The notes under the pieces were generated by a model that made no database searches, was not told the origin of the DNA, and worked only from the letters and a program-made list of their open reading frames with translations. From Capra hircus (lineage: Eukaryota; Chordata; Mammalia; Artiodactyla; Bovidae), in NCBI RefSeq assembly GCF_001704415.2, contig NW_017189517.1:6397167-6461166 (forward strand): a DNA stretch of 64,000 bases, written 5' to 3'. Each line of letters begins with the position of its first letter. The stretch's first letter is position 1. Shown here piece after piece: positions 23,073 to 32,241 of this stretch. The position numbers and the translations under genes were made by a program.

Positions 23073-23745
23073 ACTGAACTGAACAAATATTGCTAAGTTT
23101 TGGGGCAACTGGAAATTTCACACACTGTTCATGGAGCTTTAACATGGTATAGCCCAAGCATTTGTCAGTTTCTTAAAAATTTATACATATGCCTTCCGTA
23201 AAACCTAGTATTCCATTCTTAGTTGTTTACTCAAGAGAAATGAAAATACCTGTCTGCACAAATGTTCATAGCAATTTTATTCACTGGAGCCATAATTTAG
23301 AAACAGTCCTTATGTTCATCGGTTTATAAATGAACAAATAAAATTGAATATTCATACAATGAAATACTAATCAGCACTTTTGAAAACAAAGTACTGATAC
23401 ATGCAACAGCATGGATGAATCTCAAAATAACTGTGCTCATTGAAGAAGCCATACAGAAAAGAGTACATACTATATGATTCCATTTGTATAAAACTCTAGA
23501 AAACGCAAACTAATCTCTAGTGAAAAAATATAGACATTTGTTGTCCAGAGCTAGAGGCAGAGGGAGGGACAAACTGCACAAATTTCCATGAGGAATATTT
23601 TCTGGGATGATGGAAATGTTCTATACTTCTATCGTGGTGATGGTTTTATGTGTATACACGACTACCAAATTCATCAAACTGTACAATTTATATTGATGCA
23701 GTTTATTGTATATCAATTATATCTAATATAATTACACCTAAGTAA

Positions 23746-24148
23746 AGTAGATTTTTTAAAGTCCATTTTAATGATAGAGGAGAAATAATCCATTTTAGCA
23801 GGGCTGAAGTGAATAGATTTGTCCGCTTGCTGTTCAAATGCATATGGTAACTGCTCTGATGTAAACATTTCCCAGGGCTCAAGATGCTTTAAACTAGAAC
23901 CTGAAGCAAGATCATCTGGCCCAGGTTTCTCTGTATACAGAGGATTAACTGAAACCCAATAAGATGAAAAGACTTATCCAAAGTCACAAATCCAGTCATT
24001 AGCAGAGCCAGCACAATAATTTGGATAGCACACTATCAAGTGCTTCCTGCCATAATACAGAAACTGCTCACAAAGTTGTGGTTTTTTTAGTATTTATTAT
24101 TCCACTCAATTGAAATAGAAGATTTAGGATCATTTACCATGTGCAATT
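23746..24148. other. Spacer with possible MIR remnant
   Basis: About 400 bases. The stretch 23945-24025 (AAAGTCACAAATCCAGTCATTAGCAGAGCCAGC) resembles an antisense MIR core, but the match is short and I give it low weight. The remainder is unrecognised. Confidence 0.35.
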
Positions 24149-24209
24149 CAGTTCAGTTCAGTCACTCAGTCCTGTTGGACTCTTTGCAACCCCATGAATT
24201 GCAGCACAT
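24149..24209 (-). mobile_element. BovB 3'-end fragment, 61 bp
   Basis: Antisense TTCAGTTCAGTTCAGTCACTCAG and the following GCAACCCCATGAATTGCAGCA. Only the last 60 bases of the element are present. Confidence 0.85.
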
Positions 24210-24280
24210 GTTATATGTATACAATAATCTGTCTAGGTAGATATTTTATTAGCACAGAGCATAAGGAGAAATATACTGTG

Positions 24281-24378
24281 TAGTTTGTATTAGTTTTTTA
24301 CTGCTGTGTAAAAAATACTTACTCCCCCTAATTTAGTGGCTTAAAATAGCATTTATCTCACACTTTCTGTAGTTTAAG
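24281..24378 (-). mobile_element. MaLR (MLT1-type) LTR fragment
   Basis: The sequence GTATTAG, ACTGCTGTGTAAAAAATACTT, TTAGTGGCTTAAAATAGC and TTTATCTCACACTTTCTGTAG is the antisense 3' part of an MLT1-like LTR. It is short and old. Confidence 0.55.
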
Positions 24379-24623
24379 GAAATTTCATAGTTGCCTTGTG
24401 TGTATACTGGGTNTATGGTAGTTCTATTTCCAGATTTTTACGGGAATCTCCACACTTTTCTTCCATAGTGGCTGTACTAGTTTGCATTCCCACCAACAGT
24501 GTAAGAGAGTTCCTTTTCTCCCACCCTCTCCAGCTTTTGTTTGTAGACTTTTGGATAGCAGCCATTCTGACCAGTGTGAGATGGTACCACATTGGGTGGC
24601 TGCGACGGTGCACAAGCGCGACC

Positions 24624-24990
24624 AAGAGGAGCTACCCCACGTCTGAGATCAGGAGTGGAGGCCGAGAGTGCCAGGCTGCGACAGCGCAGGAGCAGCCAAG
24701 AGGAGCTACCGCACGCCCGAGGTCAGGGGCAGCAGCCGAGAGGAGATACCCTGCGTCCGAGGGCAGGGGCGGTGGCAGGGAGGAGCTACACACACCCAAG
24801 GTTAGGGGCAGCAGCCGAGAGGAGCAACCCCACATCCAAGGAGCAGTGGCTGCACGGGTGCCAGAGGGCCTAGAGGAGCTACTCCATGTTCAATGTCAGG
24901 AGGGGTGGCGGTGAGGAGATACCCTTCGTCCAAGGTAAGAAGCAGCAGCTGCACTTTGCTGGAGCAGCCGTGAGGAGATACCCCAAGTTC
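24624..24990 (+). repeat. BovB 5' UTR tandem repeats (about 40 bp)
   Basis: The motif GAGGAG(A/C)(T/A)ACC recurs at about 24626, 24700, 24740, 24780, 24819, 24874, 24913 and 24973. Several spacings are close to 40 bases, and the intervening text resembles CGTCCGAGGTCAGGGGCAGC. The block is rich in G, C and CpG in a window that is otherwise AT-rich. In LINEs such repeats lie in the promoter-containing 5' UTR; promoter activity here is inferred only. Confidence 0.8.
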
Positions 24991-25129
24991 AAGGTAAGAG
25001 AAACCCAAGTAATATAGTAGGTATTGCAACAGGGCATCAGAGGGCAGACACACTGAAACCACAATCACAGAAAACTAGTCAATCTAATCACTAGGACCAC
25101 AGCCTTGATTAACTCAATGAAATTAAGCC

Positions 25130-25929
25130 ATGCCCTGTGTGGCCACCCAAGATGGGTGGGTCATGGAGGACAGGTCTGACAGAATGTGGTCTACTGGACA
25201 AGGGAATGGCAAACCACTTCAGTATTCTTACCTTGAGAACCTCATGAACAGTATGAAAAGGCAAAATGATAGGATACCAAAAGAGGAACTTCCCAGGTCA
25301 GTAGGTACACAATGTGCTACTGGAGATCAATGGAGAAATAACTCCAGAAAGAATGAAGGGATAGAGCCAAAGCAAAAACAATACCCGGTTCTGGATGTGA
25401 CTGGTGATAGAAGCAAGGTCCGATGCTGTAAAGAGCAATATTGCATAGGAACCTGGAATCTTAGGTCCATGAATCAAGGCAAATTGGAAGTGGTCAAACA
25501 GGAGATGGCAAGAGTAAACGTTGACATTCTAGGATCAGTGAACTAAAATGGACTGGAATGGGTGAACTTAACTCAGATGACCATTATATCTACTACTGTG
25601 GGCAGGAATCCCTTAGAAGAAATGGCTTAGCCATCATGGTCATCAAAAGAGTCCTAAATGCACTAGCTGGATGCAATCTCAAAAATGACAGAATAATCTC
25701 TGTTCGTTTCCAAGGAAAACCACACAATATCATGGTAATCAAAGCCTATGCCCTGACCAGTAATGCTGAAGAAGCTGAAGTTGAACAGTTCTATGAAGAC
25801 TTACAAGAACTTTTAGAACTAACAACCCCAAAATATGTCCTTTTCATAATAGGGGACCAGAATGCAAAAGTAGGAAGTCAACAGGCAAATTTGGCCTTGG
25901 AATACAGAATAAAACAGGGCAAAAGCTAA
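25130..25929 (+). pseudogene. BovB N-terminal region and endonuclease, broken
   Basis: Frame 25130-25546 starts at the first ATG after the 5' UTR and encodes the N-terminal region up to VNVDILG. A missing A in the ATTCTAGGA(A)TCAGTG stretch shifts the frame, and the endonuclease continues in 25558-25929. The GDWNA motif reads GDQNA, removing the tryptophan, and a 16-base deletion near 25880 ends the frame. NQIDYIL-like and SDHELL-like blocks can be read further on (26035-26130) in other frames. Confidence 0.85.
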
Positions 25930-26780
25930 TAGAGTTTTGCCAAGAGAACGCACTGGTCATAGCACACACCCTCTTCCAACAACACAATAGAAGAATTTAC
26001 ACACGGACATCACCAGATGGTCAACACCGAAATCAGACTGATTATATTCTTTGCAGCCAAAGATGGAGAAGCTCTTTACATTCAGCAAAAACAATACCAG
26101 GAACTGACTGTGGTTCAGATCATGAACTCCTTATTGCCAAATTCAGACTTAAATTGAAGAAAGTAGGGAAAACTACTAGGCCATTCAGGTATGACCTAAA
26201 TCAATCCCTTATGATTATACAGTGGAAGTGAGAAATAGATGTAAGGGACTATATCTGATAAACAGAGTGCCTGATGAACTATGGAATGAGGTTCGGGACA
26301 TTGTACAAGAGACAGGGATCAATACCATCCCCATGGAAAAGAAATGCAAAAAAGCAAAATGGCTATTTGGGGAGGCCTTACAAATAGCTAGAAAAGAAGA
26401 GAAGCAAAATACAAAGGAGAAAAGGAAAGATATAAACATCTGAATGCTAACTTCCAAAGAATAGCAAGGAGAGATAAGAAAGCCTTCCTCAGAGATCAAT
26501 GCAAAGAAATAGAGAAAAACAATACAATGGGAAAGACTAGAGCTCTCTTCAAGAAAATTAGAGATACCAAGGGAACATTTCATGCAAAGATGGGCTCGAT
26601 AAAGGACAGAAATGATATGGACCTAACAGAAGCAGAAGATATTAAGAAGAGTTAGCAAGAATGCACAGGAGAACTGTACAAGAAAATCTTCATGACCAAG
26701 ATAATCATGATGGTGTGATCATTCACCTAGAGCCAGACATCCTGGAATGTGAAGTCAAATGGGCGTAATAAAGCATCACT

Positions 26781-27995
26781 ATGAACAAAGCTAGTGGAAG
26801 TGATGGAATTCCAGTTGAGGTATTTCAAATCCTGAAAGATGATGCTGTGAAAGTGCTTCACCCAATATGCCAGCAAATTTGGAAAACTCAGCAGTGGCCA
26901 CAGGACTGGAAAAGGTCAGTTTTCGTTCCAATCCCAAAGAAAGGCAATGCCAACGAATGCTCAAACTACCGCACAATTGCACTCATCTCACATGCTAGTA
27001 AAATAATGCTTAAAATTCTCCAAGCCAGGCTTCATCAATATGTGAACTGTGAACTTCTAGATGTTCAAGCTGGTTTTCGAAAAGGCAGAGGAACCAGAGA
27101 TCAAATTGCCAACATCCTCTGGATCATCGAAAAAGCAAGAGAGTTCCAGAAAAACATCTATTTCTGCTTTGTTGACTATGCCAAAGCCTTTGACTGTGTG
27201 GATCACAATAAACTGTGGAAAATTCTTCAAGAGATGGGAATGCCAGACCACCTGACCTGCCTCTTGAGAAACCTATATGCAGGTCAGGAAGCAACAGTTA
27301 GAACTGGACATGGAACAACAGACTGGTTCCAAATAGGAAAAGGAGTACATCAGGACTGTGTATTGTCTCCCTGCTTATTGAACTTATATTCAGAGTACAT
27401 CATGAGAAACTCTGGGACGGAAGAAGCACAATCTGGAATCCAGATTGCCAGGAGAAATATCAATCACCTCAGATATGCAGATGACACCACCCTTATGGCA
27501 GAAAGTGAAGAGGAACTAAAAAGCCTCTTGATGAAAGTGAAAGTAGAGAGTGAAAAAGTTGGCTTAAAGCTCAATATTAAAAAAACAAAGATCATGGCAT
27601 CTGGTCCCATCACTTCATGGGAGACAGATGGGAAAACAGTGGAAACATTGTCAGACTTTATTTTTTTGTTCTCCCAAATCACCGCAGATGGTGACTGCAG
27701 CCATGAAATTAAAAGATGCTTACTCCTTGGAAGGAAAGTTATGACCAACCTAGATAGCATATTCAAAAGCAGAGACATTACTTTGCCAACAAAGTTCTGT
27801 CTAGTCGAGGCTATGGTTTTTCCTGTGGTCATGTATGGATGTGAGAGTTGGACTGTGAAGAAAGCTGAGTGGCGAAGAATTGATGCTTTTGAACTGTGGT
27901 GTTGGAGAAGACTCTTGAGAGTCCCTTGGACTGCAAGGAGATCCAACCAGTCCATTCTAAAGGAGTTCAGACCTGGGGTTCTTTGGAAGGACTGA
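26781..27995 (+). pseudogene. BovB reverse transcriptase, 404 open codons
   Basis: The frame covers nearly the whole reverse transcriptase: IPVEVFQILKDDAV, PIPKKGNANECSNYR, VQAGFRKGRGTRDQ, VDYAKAFDCVDHNKLW, the catalytic YADD at 27474-27485, IMASGPITSWE, the LFSQ marker and ELWCWRRLLRVPWTARRSNQ. The conserved GVRQGC block reads GVHQDC, losing a glycine. It ends at 27995 because a base is missing near 27985, so the last 90 or so residues are lost. The ATG at 26781 is internal. Confidence 0.88.
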
Positions 27996-28465
27996 TGCTA
28001 AAGCTGAAACTCCAGTACTTTGGCCACCTCATGTGAAGAGTTGACTCATTGGAAAAGACTCTGATGCTGGGAGAGATTGGGTGCAGGAGGAGAAGGGGAC
28101 GATAGAGGATGAGATGGCTAGGTGGCATCACCAACTTGATGGACGTGAGTTTGAGTTAACTCCGGGAGTTGGTGATGGACAGGGAAGCCTGATGTGCTGC
28201 GATTCATGGGGTCGCAGAGTTGGACACCACTCAGAGACTGAACTGAACTGATAATGAGTGATGTTGAGCATCTTTTCATGTGTTTTTTAGCCATTTGTAT
28301 GTCTTCTTTGGAGAAATGTCTGTTTACTTCTTTGGGCCATTTTTTCTGGAATTGAGCTGTGGGAGCTGCTTGTATATTTTTGAGATCAATTCTTTGTCAG
28401 TTGCTTCATTTGCTATTATTTTCTCCCATTCTGAAATCTGTCTTTTCACCTTGCTAATAGTTTCC

Positions 28466-29873
28466 TAATTGAAAGCATTTCCTCTAAAGTCAGGAACAAG
28501 AAGGAAGCCCACTCTCACCACTACTATTCAACATAGTTTTGGAAGTTTTGGTCAGAACAATCAGAGAAGAAAAGGAAATAAAAGGAATTCAGATTGGGAA
28601 AGAAGAAGTAAAACTCTCACTGTTTGCAGATGACATGATCATCTATATACTGCTGCTGCTACTGCTAAATTGCTTCAGTCGTGTCCAACCTGTGTGACCC
28701 CATAGATGGCAGCCCACTAGGCTCCTCTGTCTCTTGGGATTCTCCAGGGAAGAGTACTGGAGTGGGGTGCCATTGCCATCTCCAATGCATGAAAGTGAAA
28801 AGTGAAAGTGAAGTTGCTCAGTTGTGCCGACTCTTAGCGACTTCATGGACTGCAGCCTACCAGGCTCCTCCATCCATGGGACTTTCCAGGCAAGAGTACT
28901 GGAGGGGGGTGCCATTGCCTTCTCTGGATCGTCTACATAGAAAACCCTAGAAACTCCACCAGAAAATTACTAGAGCTAATTAATAAATACACTAAAGTTG
29001 GAGGATATAAACAACACACAGAAATCCCTTGCATTCCTATACACTAACAATGAGAAAACAAAAAGAGAAATTAAGGAAACAATTCCATTCACCATTGCAA
29101 CGAAAAGAATAAAATACTTAGGATTATATCTACCTAAAGAAACTAAAGACCTATCTATATAAAACTATAAAACACTGATGAAGGAAATCAAAGATGACAC
29201 AATTAGATGGAGAAACATACCATGTTCATGAATCAGAAGAATCAATATAGTGAAAATGACTATACTAACCAAAGCAATCTATAGATTCAATGCAATCCCT
29301 ATCAAGCTACCAAGGGTATTTTTCAGATAATTAGAACAAATAATTTTGAAATTTGTATGGAATTACAAAAAAACCTCGAATAGCCAAAGCAATTTTGAAA
29401 AAGAAGAATAGAACTGGAGGAATCAACCTGCCTGACTCAGGCTATACTACATAGCAACAGTCATCAAGACAGTATGGTACTGGCACAAAGACAGAAACAT
29501 AGATCAATGCAACAAAAGAGAAAGCCCAGAGATAAATCCACGCACCTATGGACACCTAATCTTTGACAAACGAGGCATGAATATACAATGGAGAAAGGAC
29601 AATCTCTTTAACAAGTGGTGCTGGGGAAATTGGTCAATCACTTGTAAAAGAATGACTCTAGAACACTTTCTAACACTATACACAAAAATAAACTCAAAAT
29701 GGATTAAAGATCTAAATGTAAGACCAGAAACCATAAAACTCCTAGAGGAAAACCTAGGCAAAACACTCTCTGACATAAATCACAGCAGGATCCTCTATAA
29801 CACACCTCCCAGAGTAATAGAAGTAAAAGCAAAAATAAGCAAATGGGACCTACTTAAACTTAAAAGCTCACGA
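28466..29873 (+). mobile_element. L1 ORF2 central part, sense, inverted relative to its 3' half
   Basis: It starts with AATTGAAAGCATTTCCTCTA, runs through the reverse transcriptase core (TTTGCAGATGACATGATC at about 28624-28641) and the thumb region to GGACCTACTTAAACTTAAAA. In L1 consensus order, the antisense piece at 24404-28465 begins only about a dozen bases after this piece ends. So the two are halves of one element with one half inverted. A BOV-A2 interrupts it. It is clearly younger than the L1 at 17991-23745, because long stretches match a bovine L1 closely. Confidence 0.83.
28650..28927 (-). mobile_element. BOV-A2 SINE
   Basis: Antisense dimer: CTG repeats, first monomer, the linker GCATGAAAGTGAAAAGTGAA, second monomer and an end at GCCATTGCCTTCTC. 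The flanks ATCATCTATATA (28638-28649) and ATCGTCTACATA (28928-28939) are a 12-bp duplication of L1 sequence with two changes. Confidence 0.92.
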
Positions 29874-29915
29874 AGTTTCAACTTAGCCAACTGTATAGAT
29901 ACCAAGAGTTCATAA
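29577..29915 (+). pseudogene. L1 ORF2 C-terminal remnant
   Basis: 112 open codons with L1 ORF2 features after the reverse transcriptase: NKWCWGNW, then KINSKWIKDLNVRPETIKLLEEN. The ATG is internal. The last dozen codons after KWDLLKLKS are past the L1 break at about 29873 and are chance reading. It is a useful gauge of age, as the frame is still open over 100 codons. Confidence 0.75.
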
Positions 29916-29957
29916 CCCCAAACAAATGGCCAACACTACATTCCACCAATAAACATC

Positions 29958-32241
29958 TTCAGTTCAGTTCAGTTCAGTCACTCAGTTGTGTCTGACTCTT
30001 TGCGACCCCATGAATCACAGCACACCAGGCCTTCTTGTCCATCACCAACTGCCAGAGTTCACTCAAACTCATGTACACTGAGTCAGTGATGCCATCCAGG
30101 CATCTCATCCTCTGTTGTTCCCTTTTCCTCCTGGCCCCAATCCTTCCCAGCATCAGAATCTATTCCAATGAGTCAACTCTTCACATGAGGTGGCCAAAGT
30201 ACTGGAGTTTCAACTTTAGCATCAGTCCTTCCCAGGACTGATCTCCTTTAGGATCGCCTGGTTAGATCTCCTTGCAGTCCAAGGGATTCTCAGGAGTCCT
30301 CTCCAACACCACAGTTCAAAAGCATCAATTCTTCACCACTCAGCTTTCTTCATGGTCCAACTCTCACATCTATACATGACCACAGGAAAAATCATAGCCT
30401 TGACTAGATGGACCTTAGTCAGCAAAGTAATGTCTCTGCTTTTCAATATTCTATCTAGGTTGGTCATAACTTTTCTTCCAAGAGTAAGTGTCTTTTAATT
30501 TCATGGCTGCAGACACCATCTGCAGTGATTTGGGAGAACAAAAAAATAAAGTCTGACAATGTTTCCACTGTTTTCCCATCTATCTCCCATTAAGTGATGG
30601 GACCAGATGCCATGATCTTTGTTTTTTGAATATTGAGCTTTAAGCCAACTTTTTCACTACTTACACTTTCATCAAGAGGCTTTTTAGTTCCTCTTCACTT
30701 TCTGCCATAAGGGTGGTGTCATCTGCATATCTGAGGTGATTGATATTTCTCCTGGCAATCTTGATTCCAGATTGTGTTCTTCCAGCCCAGCGTTTCTCAT
30801 GATGTACTCTGCATATAAATTAAATAAGCAGGGTGACAATATACAGCCTTGACGTACTCCTTTTCCTATTTGGAACCAGTCTGTTGTTCCATGTCCAGTT
30901 CTAACTGTTGCTTCCTGACCTGCATACAGATTTCTCAAGAGGCAGGTCAGGTGGTCTGGTATTCCCATCTCTTTCAGAATTTTCCACAGTTTATTGTGAT
31001 CCACACAGTCAAAGGCTTTGGCATAGTCAACAAAGCAGAAATAGATATTTTTCTGGAACTCTCTTGCTTTTTCGATGATGCAGAGGATGTTGGCAATTTG
31101 ATCTCTGGTTCCTCTGCCTTTTCTAAAACCAGCTTGAACATCTGGAAGTTAATGGTTCACATATTGCTGAAGCCTGACTTGGAGAATTTTGAGCGTTACT
31201 TTACTAGCGTGTGTAATGAGTGCAATTGTGCGGTCTGTGAGCATACTTTGGCATTGCCTTTCTTCGGGATTGGAATGTAAACTGACCTGTTCCAGTCCTG
31301 TGGCCACTCCACTGCTGAGTTTTCCAAATTTGCTGGCATATTGAGTGAAGCACTTTCACAGCATCATCTTTCAGGAATTGAAATAGCTCAACTGGAATTC
31401 CATCACTTCCACTAGCTTTGTTCATAGTGATGCTTTATAAGGCCCATTTGACTTCACATTCCAGGATGTCTGGCTCTACGTGAGTGATCATCCCATCGTG
31501 ATTATCTGGGTCTTGAAGATCTTTTTTGTATAGTTGTTCTGTGTATTCTTGCCACCTCTTCTTAATATCTTCTGCTTCTGTTAGGTCCATACCATTTCTG
31601 TCCTTTATTGAGCCCATCTTTGCATGAAATGTTCCCTTGGTATCTCTAATTTTCTTGCAGAGATCTCTAGTCTTTCCCATTCTATTGTTTTTCTCTTTCT
31701 TTGCATTGATCTCTGAGGAAGGCTTTCTTATCTCTCCTTGCTATTCTTTGGAACTCTGCATTCAGATGTTTATATCTTTTCTCCTTTGTTTTTCACCTCT
31801 CTTCTTTTCATAGCTATTTGTAAGGCTTCCCCAGATAGCCATTTTGCTTTTTTGCATTTCTTTTCCATGGGAATGGTCTTGATCCCTGTCTCCTGTACAA
31901 TGTCACGAGCCTCATTCCATAGTTCATCAGGCACTCTGTCTATCAGATCTAGTCCCTTACATCTATTTCTCACTTCCACTGTATAATCATAAGGGATTTG
32001 ATTTAGGTCATACCTGAATGGTCTAGCGGTTTTCCCTACTTTCTTCAATTTCAGTCTGAATTTGGCAATAAGGAGTTCATGATTTGAGCCACAGTCAGTT
32101 CCTGGTCTTGTTTCTGTTGACTGTATAGAGATTCTCCATCTTTGGCTGCAAAGAATATAATCAATCTAATTTTGGTGTTGAGCATCTGGTGATGTCCATG
32201 TGTAGAGTCTTTTCTTGTGTTGTTGGAAGAGGATGTTTGCT
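29958..32241 (-). mobile_element. BovB LINE, 2.3 kb
   Basis: Antisense copy with its TTCAG tail at 29958-29979. It reaches back into the endonuclease region (GTTGTTGGAAGAGGATGTTTGC at its end). LFSQ type. I could not find a target duplication. Together with the copy at 24597-28250 it forms a long inverted pair about 1.7 kb apart. Confidence 0.92.
30684..31680 (-). pseudogene. BovB reverse transcriptase remnant, three frames
   Basis: Three adjoining frames: linker (31435-31680), start of reverse transcriptase (31204-31425) and palm (30684-31004) with HNKLWKILKEMGIPDHLT and GKGVRQGC. After GLEE one base is missing near 30777, moving YADD out of frame, exactly as in the copy at 21221-23081. FIDYAK/FVDYAK and FRKGRGTRDQ are still visible between the frames (about 31005-31140). 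Confidence 0.83.

Larger units (their letters stand above)
21221..23081 (+). mobile_element. BovB LINE, 1.86 kb, with long target duplication
   Basis: A sense 5'-truncated copy that starts in the linker between endonuclease and reverse transcriptase (CCTTACAAATAGCTGTG) and ends in GAACTGAACTG. The flanks 21197-21220 and 23082-23105 match over about 24 bases with a few differences. Marker GGSK (GSK type). It lies in the 3' part of the old L1. Confidence 0.93.
17991..23745 (+). mobile_element. Old L1 (L1M-type) LINE, interrupted twice
   Basis: The pieces 17991-18635, 18776-21196 and 23106-23745 read continuously as an old L1. They give the ORF1-ORF2 border region (AGAATTCTTTACCCAACAAA), ORF2 (AACCAAAAGCTAGTTCTTTG), the reverse transcriptase core with TATGCAGATGACATG at about 19974-19988 and the ORF2 C-terminus. 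The 3' UTR follows (GTACTGATACATGCAACAGC, then a GTGGTGATGGTTTTATG block). It is heavily decayed. The left boundary is approximate. Two BovB insertions with target duplications interrupt it. Confidence 0.82.
24597..28250 (+). mobile_element. Full-length BovB LINE with 5' UTR, 3.65 kb
   Basis: The most complete BovB here. It has a GC-rich 5' UTR with about 40-bp tandem repeats (24597 to about 25090), the N-terminal coding start near 25130, endonuclease, linker, reverse transcriptase and the CTGAACTGAACTG tail. It is LFSQ type with GTEEAQ. The single reading frame is broken by a 1-base loss near 25535, a 16-base loss near 25880, and stops near 26655 and 26767. I see no target duplication; the flanking L1 appears to have lost about 20 bases at the junction. 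Confidence 0.93.
24404..28465 (-). mobile_element. L1 ORF2 3' part, antisense, split by BovB
   Basis: Segments 24404-24596 and 28251-28465 read antisense as the C-terminal part of L1 ORF2 (minus strand: CCAAAAGTCTACAAACAAAAG, CTATGGAAGAAAAGTGTGGAG). The right end at 28465 abuts, head to head, the sense L1 piece at 28466-29873. The left end is abrupt and lacks the L1 3' UTR and poly(A). An ambiguous base N lies at 24413, close to that end. The 3.65-kb insert is a full-length BovB. Confidence 0.85.

Noticed and set aside
24396..24914. A 172-codon open frame that looks arginine- and glycine-rich
   Set aside because: It runs from antisense L1 sequence (with the N) straight into the BovB 5' UTR repeats. 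It joins two unrelated elements and is a product of GC-rich repeats.
24624..24990. CRISPR-like repeat array
   Set aside because: The repeats are imperfect, directly adjoining parts of a LINE 5' UTR in a mammalian genome, with no uniform spacers.
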